From Symbiodinium natans (lineage: Eukaryota > Sar > Dinophyceae > Suessiales > Symbiodiniaceae): a DNA stretch of 64,000 nucleotides. The stretch lies in assembly GCA_905221605.1 (NCBI GenBank), contig CAJNDS010002679.1:544501-608500 (forward strand). The letters are read 5' to 3'. The translations under genes were made by a program, and so were the position numbers. Below, one piece after another: positions 7,890 to 17,300 of the stretch (position 1 is the first letter of the stretch; the number at the start of each line of letters is the position of its first letter). A model generated the notes under the pieces. The model made no database searches. It was not told the origin of the DNA and was given only the letters and a program-made list of their open reading frames with translations.

Positions 7890-9329
7890 ATGGAAACTTT
7901 TAGCCCAGAAGATATTCTCGTTGATAATCTCTCATTTAAATTAAACAAAGGAGCAAGTTACATTACAGACCGTAGAAGTGTTACATTCTGGCCGTCTGGT
8001 TCAAATATCTATAAACCATCAAGTGGTAATAGAGTATTAAAATTTACTTTAAATGGTGAAGATAATACTTGGTTAGACCCTCAAAGTGTAAGAATATTCT
8101 TTACACTCAATAATAAAGATGGAACTAATTTTAGAAAATTACGTCCTTTATCTTCACCATATTCATTTTTTAGACGAATGAGAATTATTGCAGGTTCTCA
8201 AGTTGTGGAAGATTTTGACAGCTATAACCGTGTTCATCATATGTTTTCTAAATTAATGTCATCAGGAGCAAGACGAGACGAATGTAACGAAGGCTTCGGC
8301 TATCGTTATGATGATGAACTACTGACATTAGTAAATAATGCTGGAAGCACAGCATTAACTTATGAAGTTAATTCTGAAAATTGCCAAGGCTTTTACAATG
8401 AAATGACTGTAGGATTTAAGCCATTATGTGGTTTATTTTCCCAATTTAAGTATCTACCACTAAAATATATGGGAAATTTGACTATTGAATTGGAACTCGT
8501 GACGAATGCTGTTGATTGTATCATTGACCCGAATAATTATGATGAAAGCGATACAGGTATTGTAACGGACTTACGAAATCGTTTTACAGTGGCAGTTGCT
8601 GGTGATGTAGGAAAAGCAACAAATACATCTATTGATTGGGAAATTTCAAATGCTCGTGTAATTTGTGATGTTTGTACTCTTGACAATAATTTGAATAATG
8701 AATATGTCAAGCATCTTTTAGAAGGAAAAGGATTACCGATTACATATACAACATATATTACTCAATCACAATCTATAAAAGGTCTTACTGACATCAGTGT
8801 CAATGTTATTCGTTCTGTGTCCAAACTCGTTGCTTCATTTGTAACCTTTTATAAAGCAGGAGACCCGAGCACTGGTTATGAATACTGTGACAAGGAATTT
8901 TGTAGATTTTATCATCCTCATCAAAACCACGAACCATTAGATGAAGGTATTTATGACAAAAACAAAGATTTAGAGTTCCAAATTCAATTAGGTTCTAAAC
9001 TTTATCCTGAGTATCCTTGTAATACTATTACTCAATGCTTTTACCATTTAAGAAAAGCATTAAATCTTCCACTGTTTCATCAACATAGTATGAATATTAA
9101 TTTCAAACAATATCGCGACAGACAATTTGTCTTCGCTTTTGATTTTCAAAAACTGAGCGACAGCTCATATTCTGGGATTTCTACACGTGCTGGGCAAATG
9201 ATGAGATTAATCGTGAAACCGGCAGGAGCAACAATTCCAGCTAATGAAATGCCTGACCAAATCTATATTACGATGCTTTCAGAACAGATACTTGAAATTA
9301 AAGATTTAGGGCTTAAAGTTTATGATTAA
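7890..9329 (+). CDS. Major capsid protein, double jelly-roll (PLV type)
   Basis: The 479-aa protein begins METFSPEDILVDNLSFKLN. It contains the early strand block ITDRRSVTFWP...YKPSSGNRVLKFTLNGEDNTWLDP, typical of PLV major capsids, followed by RPLSSPYSFFRRMRIIAGSQVVED and a C-terminal second jelly-roll (FVFAFDFQKL...GISTRAGQMMRL). It would build the icosahedral shell as pseudo-hexameric trimers. An in-frame ATG 60 bp upstream (7830) overlaps the previous gene and would add a hydrophobic stretch, so I take the start at 7890, preceded by TTTATATAATT. The frame is uninterrupted. Neighbours are the fibre downstream and penton and lipase upstream. Confidence 0.85.
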   Translation: METFSPEDILVDNLSFKLNKGASYITDRRSVTFWPSGSNIYKPSSGNRVLKFTLNGEDNTWLDPQSVRIFFTLNNKDGTNFRKLRPLSSPYSFFRRMRIIAGSQVVEDFDSYNRVHHMFSKLMSSGARRDECNEGFGYRYDDELLTLVNNAGSTALTYEVNSENCQGFYNEMTVGFKPLCGLFSQFKYLPLKYMGNLTIELELVTNAVDCIIDPNNYDESDTGIVTDLRNRFTVAVAGDVGKATNTSIDWEISNARVICDVCTLDNNLNNEYVKHLLEGKGLPITYTTYITQSQSIKGLTDISVNVIRSVSKLVASFVTFYKAGDPSTGYEYCDKEFCRFYHPHQNHEPLDEGIYDKNKDLEFQIQLGSKLYPEYPCNTITQCFYHLRKALNLPLFHQHSMNINFKQYRDRQFVFAFDFQKLSDSSYSGISTRAGQMMRLIVKPAGATIPANEMPDQIYITMLSEQILEIKDLGLKVYD

Positions 9330-9345
9330 GTTTAACATAACATTC

Positions 9346-9372
9346 TAATAATAATTTATCTAATTATTATTA
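9346..9372. terminator. AT hairpin between capsid and fibre genes
   Basis: TAATAATAATT pairs with AATTATTATTA around TATCT. It lies immediately 3' of the capsid gene and ends a few bases before the fibre ATG. It may terminate the capsid transcript or be part of the fibre promoter. Confidence 0.4.
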
Positions 9373-9374
9373 TA

Positions 9375-11768
9375 ATGCCATTAACATTAAACAATACAAA
9401 CACATTAACAGCAGATACTATTATTGTAGGTGGAACTGAATTATCACAAATATATGCTACAAAATCAGAAATAGGAAACAATGCCCAAATAGCAACAAAT
9501 ACAGACGATATAGCAGTTTTAAACACAAAACAATTGCAAAACTTTAATAATATCAACGCTATAAATACCGACTTAACAAATAATTATCAAACTAACAGTC
9601 AGTTAAGTAGCAATTTCTACAATAAAACTGAAATAGATACAACATTTACTAACTACTATACATCAGCACAAATAGATACGAATTTAAATACTAATTATCA
9701 AAACAATACATTATTAGCTACCAATTTTTATAATAAGAGTGAGGTAGATACATTAATAGCAGGTGCGGGCGGTGGTGGTGGTTATACTGATACAGAAATT
9801 GATAACTTATTAGATTTAAGAGTTCCGGTTAGCGATTTTACCGATAGATTTAAAACAAATCCCATCATTGATTGTAGCGCCCCTACGATTATTCATAGTG
9901 GATTAACATTAAACAACGAGACAATAAATATATCACCGACTACAGGACTATTATTTAGTAACCAATTCGGCGGAGGTGATAAAATAGTATCAGTTTTTAA
10001 AAATGCTACAAATTATATAACTTTGCAAGGAAATAAAATAATTGCTAACGATACAAGTGACGACAGTTTAACTAATTTAGATTTGAACCCATCCAGTAGT
10101 GTTAGTGTTAATGATTTAAATATTGGCGGTATTGCTACATTTAATAATAATCAAGTATTCAATAATGATATTATAACAGTAAAACAAACAGGATTAACAT
10201 TAAATAGAAATAGCGGAGATAGTAATTATAGTTTAAGAATAGCGGATTTACAAGGTATTTTTGAATTTAGAAACAGAAATTTTAGATGTATGAACCCAAC
10301 TATACCAACAAATGGGACAGAAATGGTTATACAAGATGCTAATGATTTACGGGTTAGGATTGGTTCAACAAATAACGCAAGAGTAGGGATAGGAACAAAT
10401 AATTCAGCAAGTTATTTTTTAACAGTTGGCGGAGTATCTAATTTTAATCAAGCAAGAGTAGCAACAGATTTAGAAGTAGTCCAGAATATTAATTTAACAG
10501 GAGACTTAAATTTTAATGGAACAACAGCAAATGTTAATGATGCCTCAAACGGGCTAACATTTTATAAAGATACAACCGACGCCAGTAACGTTTTAACAGT
10601 AAAAAATGCCCAAGGTTATATAAGATTTAATTCATTTAATATTAATGCATACAACACAAGTAACGACAGTTCTTCATTACTCTTATTGAATACAGCAAAT
10701 GGCAATGGTGTTTATTGTTTAAGTTTAGGAATTGGAGCAATTCAAGGAGCAAATAAATTAAATGTAAGTGGTGGTAATAGTAATTTTGGCGGAACGGCAT
10801 CGTTTCAAAACACATCAACGTTTAACAGCGATATTAATGTTAATAATTCAGGTAGAATATTCCAAAGAGCAGACGCCAATAGTTCATTAAATGTAATATC
10901 AACTAATGAAATTAACTTTTCATTACAAAGTAATAGAGCAGATGACCCAACAACAGGAACAATAGCATTACAACTAAACGACACTAACGGAATTACAATT
11001 AATAGAGCAGTTACTAATAATTTAACTTTTAACAGTATAGGAAGAATAACAGCAGAAGCAGATTTAGATGTATGGGGAGAGTTATTTTTTCAACATTCGT
11101 CTTCAATAAAAGAAACATTAAATGGAAGCGATTATGATTTAGATATAAGAAATGGAGATACAGATAGAGCAATTAATTTTATCATAGGAACGATAGGAAG
11201 CACACCAGAAATACAATTAACGGAAGGTAAAGTAAATTTGTTAGGTAATTTGGAAATAACACATACTGATGTTTCAGGTAGTCAAAGAGTATTAATAAAT
11301 AATCCAGACACCGATGGATTTATTAGATTAAGTAACAATAACTTATCAAGATTAGATGCAACAACAACAGGCGTTGATGTTTATGGTGACCTTTCATATA
11401 CGGGGTCATTAATACCTTCATCTGATAAAAGACTAAAGAAAGATATAAAGGAATTAAATAGCAAAAAAGCAGTTGAATTAGTAAAATACATCAAACCGAA
11501 AACGTATCATTTTGTTGATGGTAGAATGCAAGGTAAGTCTTGCTGTGGTTTTATAGCTAACGATTTTATGGAGACAAAGAAGATGCCAGACGAATGGCAG
11601 AATTTAGTAAAAGAAGGGGCTGACGGCTATTTGAAGTTTGACTATACAATTACTACACCGATTTTGTGGAGTGCTTTACAAGCAACAATAAATGAAGTAG
11701 ATAAGCTGAAAAAGGAAGTAAATAAGTTGAAAGGTAAAGGTAAAGGAAATAGAAGCGATAGTAATTAA
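9375..11768 (+). CDS. Fibre/receptor-binding protein with C-terminal S74 chaperone domain
   Basis: A 797-aa fibrous protein. The N-terminal ~130 residues contain repeated FYNK(T/S)E(I/V)DT and NYQ(T/N)N units like phage tail-fibre shafts, followed by a glycine hinge (AGGGGGY). Long beta-rich repeats come next (SNFG, NLTFN, GLTLN-type). The C-terminus from about residue 682 reads SSDKRLKKDI, KAVELVKYIKPKTYHF and CGFIANDF. That is the intramolecular chaperone of endosialidases (peptidase S74), with the Ser-Asp cleavage site at 683-684. In that family the domain trimerises the shaft and then cuts itself off. A helical KLKKEVNKLK tail ends the protein. Probable host-attachment fibre at the capsid vertex. 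The frame is intact. Confidence 0.8.
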   Translation: MPLTLNNTNTLTADTIIVGGTELSQIYATKSEIGNNAQIATNTDDIAVLNTKQLQNFNNINAINTDLTNNYQTNSQLSSNFYNKTEIDTTFTNYYTSAQIDTNLNTNYQNNTLLATNFYNKSEVDTLIAGAGGGGGYTDTEIDNLLDLRVPVSDFTDRFKTNPIIDCSAPTIIHSGLTLNNETINISPTTGLLFSNQFGGGDKIVSVFKNATNYITLQGNKIIANDTSDDSLTNLDLNPSSSVSVNDLNIGGIATFNNNQVFNNDIITVKQTGLTLNRNSGDSNYSLRIADLQGIFEFRNRNFRCMNPTIPTNGTEMVIQDANDLRVRIGSTNNARVGIGTNNSASYFLTVGGVSNFNQARVATDLEVVQNINLTGDLNFNGTTANVNDASNGLTFYKDTTDASNVLTVKNAQGYIRFNSFNINAYNTSNDSSSLLLLNTANGNGVYCLSLGIGAIQGANKLNVSGGNSNFGGTASFQNTSTFNSDINVNNSGRIFQRADANSSLNVISTNEINFSLQSNRADDPTTGTIALQLNDTNGITINRAVTNNLTFNSIGRITAEADLDVWGELFFQHSSSIKETLNGSDYDLDIRNGDTDRAINFIIGTIGSTPEIQLTEGKVNLLGNLEITHTDVSGSQRVLINNPDTDGFIRLSNNNLSRLDATTTGVDVYGDLSYTGSLIPSSDKRLKKDIKELNSKKAVELVKYIKPKTYHFVDGRMQGKSCCGFIANDFMETKKMPDEWQNLVKEGADGYLKFDYTITTPILWSALQATINEVDKLKKEVNKLKGKGKGNRSDSN

Positions 11769-11788
11769 AATATAAGTTATGATATAGT

Positions 11789-12004
11789 ATGGGAAGTAGA
11801 ATATCAAAAGATAATGAGAATGATTGTATTAATCAAATCAACAATATTAATGAAAATGATTTAGATTTGACTAATATTGATAGATTACAAATTAAAGTGT
11901 TGAAAGAAATGATAAAGGAACTAAAAGAAGTAAAAGAAAAGAAGAGTGATAAAATATTGTATCGCTTACCTTTTATAAACTTGTGTAGTTATTCATTAAT
12001 TTAA
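11789..12004 (+). CDS. Small protein with N-myristoylation signal (71 aa)
   Basis: It starts MGSRIS, a good MGxxxS myristoylation consensus (Gly2, Ser6), followed by an Asn/Asp-rich segment. A charged helix comes next (LKEMIKELKEVKEKK), and the tail is short and hydrophobic (LPFINLCSYSLI). Myristoylated small proteins in large DNA viruses associate with internal membranes or the entry-fusion machinery; here the function is unknown. It is 20 bp downstream of the fibre gene and converges on the gene ending at 12029. Confidence 0.5.
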   Translation: MGSRISKDNENDCINQINNINENDLDLTNIDRLQIKVLKEMIKELKEVKEKKSDKILYRLPFINLCSYSLI

Positions 12005-12032
12005 TAATATTATTAATATATAATATTATTAA
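12001..12032. terminator. AT hairpin shared by convergent genes
   Basis: TTAATAATATTAT pairs perfectly with ATAATATTATTAA around a 6-nt loop. It overlaps the stop codons of the plus-strand gene ending at 12004 and the minus-strand gene ending at 12029, so it could serve as a bidirectional 3'-end signal. Confidence 0.55.
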
Positions 12033-12277
12033 TTAGTCTCAACGGTGTTGTTGTTCTGTACTTGTTCTTGGAAGCCTTCAAATCTTTCGTTTGACTGTTG
12101 CTTTTCTTCTTTGTATCTTCTATTAGGAATTGGAGGAAGTGTGTTTATTAAATGTTCAAACGGATAAAAAGGGTTGAAGTTTATGACAAGTTTTACTTCA
12201 TCATTTTCAATTTTTAGTTTAACACTTGTACAAGAATTTAAATATAGCATTACACCACACATTAATAATGTTTCCAT
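12029..12277 (-). CDS. Small protein with N-terminal hydrophobic segment (82 aa)
   Basis: The first ~18 residues (METLLMCGVMLYLNSCTS) are hydrophobic with two cysteines, suggesting a signal anchor or lipidated N-terminus. The rest is polar, with PFYPFEHLINTLPPIPNRRY and a Gln/Asn-rich tail. It is co-oriented with the packaging ATPase 26 bp upstream. No family recognised. Confidence 0.45.
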   Translation of the reverse strand: METLLMCGVMLYLNSCTSVKLKIENDEVKLVINFNPFYPFEHLINTLPPIPNRRYKEEKQQSNERFEGFQEQVQNNNTVETN

Positions 12278-12302
12278 CCCAAATATATAATACTAAAATG
12301 AT

Positions 12303-13094
12303 TTAATCTATAACTATTTTAGCATCAAACCTTTTATAAAACATATCATTTACATCACCTTTCATTAAGTTAATAAATAAAAATGAGTATGGTTCTTCTG
12401 TTGCTATGTTATAGACTTCTAATAATAACTTCTTAGCTTCTGCGAGGTTTTTAGTATCTGCAACGGTGGATTTTTTAATCAATACCGCGCTTAACTCTTC
12501 AACCATTGTTTCAATTTCTTTGTAGTTCCTTAATCTGAAAAAGAATAACTGACGACTATTGACACGAATAATTGGGCTTAAAGCATTAAATTTTTGTGTG
12601 GAAGTAATAATATTAATTGCGTTATGCCTTCCTCTCACATACAACTGATTTAGCAAAGGCGAGTTTCTTGAAAAAGCTTTACTGTCGGCGAAATCATCAA
12701 CAATTATTAGAATTGAAAACAATTTCTTGTGGTCGTTTTTCTTCTGATACTCTATTACCTTATGTTGTCTTTTTATCACTGCTTCTAATTCTTCCGGTAT
12801 GTATTCATCAAACATACACTTTTCCTTTTCTAAATTAACCTTCAAATTATCCTGAATATATTTTTTAACTGGCAACCAATTACTATCAACTGAAATAGAA
12901 GGAGACCAGATATATATCCTTTCAAAGACATCTCTATAAATATCAAGTATCATTGATTGCAATAATATTCCTTTACCAGAACCGCTAGGACCTGTTATTA
13001 TTTGACTAAACGGTAATTTAGGTGCTACTTCATATTTAGATTGTTTAAAATCATTTTCTTTAACATTTATAGGTTTAACTATGGGTGTAATCAT
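12303..13094 (-). CDS. DNA-packaging ATPase (A32/FtsK-HerA type)
   Basis: The 263-aa P-loop ATPase is expected to pump viral DNA into preformed capsids. Walker A is GPSGSGKG at residues 35-42 (Lys41). Walker B is ILIIVDD at about 128-134, and the downstream STQKF at 165-169 is the polar sensor strand. RGRHNA at 154-159 supplies candidate arginine residues. The length matches PLV and virophage packaging ATPases. The frame is intact. Its start is divergent from the 50-aa gene at 13134 across a 39-bp AT-rich gap. Confidence 0.85.
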   Translation of the reverse strand: MITPIVKPINVKENDFKQSKYEVAPKLPFSQIITGPSGSGKGILLQSMILDIYRDVFERIYIWSPSISVDSNWLPVKKYIQDNLKVNLEKEKCMFDEYIPEELEAVIKRQHKVIEYQKKNDHKKLFSILIIVDDFADSKAFSRNSPLLNQLYVRGRHNAINIITSTQKFNALSPIIRVNSRQLFFFRLRNYKEIETMVEELSAVLIKKSTVADTKNLAEAKKLLLEVYNIATEEPYSFLFINLMKGDVNDMFYKRFDAKIVID

Positions 13095-13133
13095 TATTAT
13101 TAATACATAGAAAAATTATATCGTTATTAATAT
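13095..13133. promoter_or_regulatory. Divergent AT-rich promoter region
   Basis: A 39-bp gap between the ATPase (minus) and a small plus-strand gene. It contains TATTATTAATA on both sides next to each ATG, matching the ATTAATA leaders of the structural genes. Confidence 0.4.
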
Positions 13134-13286
13134 ATGGCTAATTACGATGACTATTTAGAGGTTATAAATGAGATAGAGAAATTAGATATAATAAAAACAC
13201 CCAGATACAGAATGTGTTGTTATAGCTTGTTAGACTTCTTGAAAGCTGTTTGTTATTATTTCAAGAATATTAAAAAATCTAAATAA
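13134..13286 (+). CDS. Small Cys-containing protein (50 aa)
   Basis: The frame starts MANYDDYLEV and ends KNIKKSK with TAA at 13284-13286. The centre carries MCCYSLLDFLKAVCYY, a short hydrophobic helix with three cysteines, so membrane or capsid-lattice association is possible. TATTAATATATG precedes the start, like other genes in the block, and the stop lies 5 bp before the next start. Function unknown. Confidence 0.45.
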   Translation: MANYDDYLEVINEIEKLDIIKTPRYRMCCYSLLDFLKAVCYYFKNIKKSK

Positions 13287-13291
13287 TATAA

Positions 13292-13702
13292 ATGAGCGAG
13301 GCTTCAACAGAAGAAAGCAATGATAAAGGATTTCGTATTAATGCTCGTGGTGTATCTTGTATCCCCTGCCGTTGTAAAAGACAGTTTTATCGCAAGGAGA
13401 CTAAAACCGTTAAGGAGAATAATACAATAACAACAAATACCGTGGTTGATAAAAGGAATACTAAATTTGGTGGTGGCAGACACACAAGTCCTGACGATAT
13501 CTTTAAACCGGAAAATAACTTACAAACAGGAAGCATTGAAATATGTGATACAGGTTGGGGCAAATCTTCTCAAATAACACCGGAAGAGTTAGAAGAACGA
13601 ATTGAGTGCGCGGAAACTGAAATTACTTTATTGAAAAAAGATATAACTGAAATCAAGAAAGATATAGATGATATAAATAAGTATAAAATTAAGATGGATT
13701 AA
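13292..13702 (+). CDS. Cys-motif plus coiled-coil protein (136 aa)
   Basis: The N-terminal half has CIPCRCKRQFYRK (CxxCxC, about residues 23-36), possibly metal binding. Residues ~95-135 form a clear coiled coil (EELEERIECAETEITLLKKDITEIKKDIDDINK). It directly follows the 50-aa gene and probably shares its transcript. No family recognised; an adaptor or minor structural role is a guess. Confidence 0.55.
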   Translation: MSEASTEESNDKGFRINARGVSCIPCRCKRQFYRKETKTVKENNTITTNTVVDKRNTKFGGGRHTSPDDIFKPENNLQTGSIEICDTGWGKSSQITPEELEERIECAETEITLLKKDITEIKKDIDDINKYKIKMD

Positions 13703-14057
13703 AGATTTATTTCTGTTATATATTGACAGGGTAGGAAGCACTTGCTTCCCAGCCTCTTGGATTTAAAAATGTATTTTTAAATCCAACAGGGCATGTGTGC
13801 CAGTTTTGGAAGAAGGAGAAGAAAACCCCTACAATCAGGTCCCCTATTGTTTCACATTGGATGGGCACGCGAAAGGGAAGTAGTGTTGGAACATTCAATA
13901 GCATCACATAAGCTGTTGCTTAATTAGTTTGAACTTTATTCATAACTTTTTTAAGTTATGAAAAAAGTTGTATTTCTACTCTTTATATGTAATTTAGAAC
14001 GCATTTTCACCTAAAACTTTTAGTATAAAAATTTTAATCTAAAACTTTTTATATATT
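13703..14057. other. 355-bp non-coding, structured region
   Basis: No convincing gene. The first part (about 13730-13920) is markedly less AT-rich than the viral genes around it and holds two perfect stem-loops. GGAAGC/GCTTCC lies at 13735-13750, and GGATTTAAAAAT/ATTTTTAAATCC at 13759-13784 with a 2-nt loop. A further CATAACTT/AAGTTATG hairpin lies at 13941-13960. Two direct CTAAAACTTTT copies just upstream of 14058 look like promoter elements. A structured RNA or a small insertion are both possible. Confidence 0.5.
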
Positions 14058-14336
14058 ATGTCAGATATAGATGATGATGTTAAGACTGAAACAAAAGAAA
14101 CACGATTTCAAAAGATATTAGATAAGCTAGAAGTTATTGAAAAAGCAGTTAATAAATTGAACGATGATAAACCAAAACAAATAAACAAAACATTAGTTAA
14201 GGATAGTGAAATGTATAAGAATAAACGAAATGTGTATTTGAATAAATTGAATACACAAGAAATCAGATACCCTAAAAAAGAAACTTTGGAATATTATGAA
14301 ATTAAATATGATGATGAACAAAAGGTTTATGTCTGA
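14058..14336 (+). CDS. Small charged helical protein (92 aa)
   Basis: The protein starts MSDIDDDVKTETKE and is lysine/glutamate rich with a short coiled-coil-like segment (FQKILDKLEVIEKAVNKL, residues ~25-42). It ends in TGA. Its 3' end overlaps the 3' end of the convergent polymerase gene by about 10 bp. Family unknown. Confidence 0.5.
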   Translation: MSDIDDDVKTETKETRFQKILDKLEVIEKAVNKLNDDKPKQINKTLVKDSEMYKNKRNVYLNKLNTQEIRYPKKETLEYYEIKYDDEQKVYV

Positions 14337-17300
14337 GTTATCATATAATGCCCGAATGGTAGGCTATTTATATTATCTAAATAATAACGCTTGTTGTCAA
14401 AGGAACTAAGCGCTTGTTTAACCTGATTTATTGAATATATCTGGTGATTTTTGCTTCTTATGCTGTTGAAACTAACAGTATCACAGCTGTTATTTTCAAG
14501 AGTATCTTTCTATTTATTGTAATTAAGTTCTTTCTTTACTTTATGTTTTACTATTCCTTTACTCTTCTTTTCCTCCTTAAGCTCGTTATGGACCTTAAAT
14601 GTATATGATTTAGGTTTTAAACCTATAAAATGAGTAATTATTTTTCCATCCACCTCGTCCTTAAACTTTCCTAATACCTTCTTATTTGTAGCATCATAAC
14701 ATTTATGGTCTTTATCGTATCCGCTAAAATCCATATGTTTATTAATATCTTTAAAGTCTTCGTATATGTCTTCTGTTTTGGTGTGTATAACAAAACTATC
14801 AGTATCCGTATATATTAATCTCACATCGTCATCATATTTCTTTTTCAAAACATCATAATAAAAACTATACATATGCAATTTAGATAAGTCTAAAATGCTC
14901 ATTCCTACATAAATGGGTTTATTTAATTTAACTGTTTCTTTAAGTTTTTCTACTCCTACCAGATTTTCATTAATAATATGACGATGTTTATAAGTAGGAG
15001 CATTAACCACGCTCGGGTGTATCTACCAATTCAAAGTTAATATGTTCTCTTACATTTTCCATCGTTTTTCCATACACGGCATTATTCATTAATTTATACA
15101 TATCTTTCTCAAAGTCGCTATTCGCCTTCTTTCTTTTTTCAGTGTTAAAATCAATCCACGGTTTTAGCCATTCTTTTTGTTTGAACTGAACTACTCTATT
15201 AATCTTATTTATTTTCAGCCCCTGCTTAAGATAATACTGAAGTATTTTAATATGTAATACATAATTTTCTTTATGATTTACATTTAATATTAGTTTATTT
15301 GTTTTTTCGTCTTTAGGTGACTTATTAAAATGATATGCTTTATAAATATCTTTTTGTGTATCACTTAACATATCAGCCGTAACAGTCATAATTTCAGGAG
15401 CTAGTGGATAATCAAGATGCTTGTCGTGTAGCTTTTTTGGATATTCTAAATCAACGTCTAAAATATATCCAGTTCCTAAATCGCTCCATGTTCTTATATG
15501 GTCTTCTGTAAAGTTCCCTTCAACAAATTTAATATCTTTATAGGGTAGTTTCTGACACATCGCTAAGCCATAAAGATTATTAGCATCAAGGTAGTTTATA
15601 TATGATGTTGGTTTATTTTCATCATAATCGTTTCCCATATATTTATTATTAGCTTCTGCCATTCTTTTTGATACTTGACACATCCCACCACGAAGTCCTC
15701 GCTCAACCATTTTATAAAGGTCTTCGTTATATATTAAATCTAGTTGTATTCCTGTTTTTAATAGCATAGCATCCCAAGCAAAATTAGGTAATGTATAATA
15801 ATGAGCTGGGTCTAATTCATAATCTATTAGACATTGATTTCTAAAATTCTCAAATACATCTGTTAATAATAGCACATCCGTTTTAAGATATAAGTCATGA
15901 TAATCACCCAGATTTTTTATGTTAAAGTGTTCCCATATATGCTTTGCTCTTTCATAGTCTTTATCGTCTATATCTTCTTCACCTAATCTACTATAAAACT
16001 CCTTTTTATCAGGTAATGTTGTTTCATTAAATTTTTTGAACTCATTCATATAGTCATACGGATAAACACCCTTATCGGTTAATAAATCTAAATCATAATC
16101 ATCTTTAACATATTCACTTATTTTACTGTATTTAAAATGTTGTGTCCAATTATCACGCTTCTCATTATTCTCATATTTTGTTAATTTAACCAGTTTATCC
16201 AATGATGAAGATAAGAAACTAAAGCTATCCTTAAACTCCAGTTGTTTGAGACAAAAGGTTATAAATTTCTCGCTGTTTTGTGCTATTACATTTACCTCGT
16301 CTTTATCTGTATTTAACTTATTCAGATTAGATATAACTAAATGAGCGTCATAGTTTTTAAGATTATGAAAGAAAATTGGTATTTTAAAATATTTGAAACA
16401 ATAGTCTAAATTACATTTATGGTGTGCTGGTCCTCTATATTTTCCAGTAAAATGACAATGGTCTTTAACTTTTGTTTTAGCTTTTACATTTGGTTGAAAA
16501 CAACCGTTACAAATAAAGCATTTCTTTGCTTTTCTGTGTCGTTCTTCCTCTTCATCTGTTAATTTCTCCATGTCTTTTGGATTGTTCATTACATCAAATA
16601 TTTCTTCTCTTATCTCGTTCATAGTTTCACAAAACACATCCATACAATCCTCACCTCTATATAAATATGGTTTAGCTTCTCCTGTTATTGAATTAACAAC
16701 GTTTAACCTAAAACCTGATGGTTTATGATTTTGATATGTTCCCTTTATTCCTTCTTTCGTTAAAGCAGTTAAACATTCAAAGTCTCCATAAATAACGTAT
16801 GGGCATTTAAGTTTTTTGTAATGCTTTTGAAAACTCATTTTTTCTTTTTCTTCTGGCATCTCTATCGCTTGAACCTCATTAGCCATACAACCTTTTAATA
16901 AATGAGCTTGTAATAAGTTTTCTTTACTAAAACCTTTTTGACAATATTGACAATGGAAGAATTTATTTTGTCTGTTATTTGTTTTCTTTTATTAAAACAT
17001 AATGGTTGTTATTATCTTCATCAAGTCTTAATAGATTAATATGACATACTGGGTTTGTTATTTTTGTTACTTTATCAACTCTTATTTTATCTACATCTCT
17101 ATCAATTGTATAAACATTTACTGATTTTGTATTATCATTGACTTCTTCAAACTTATCTATATCATCATTACACGCTGGGAACTCTACACCGTCCCATTTA
17201 ATGAAATTATCATTTTGTAAATACTTATTATAATGATATAATCGTTCAGGATGGTCTTTTTTATATATGTCGTGAAACTTACACCATACACAATATTTAA

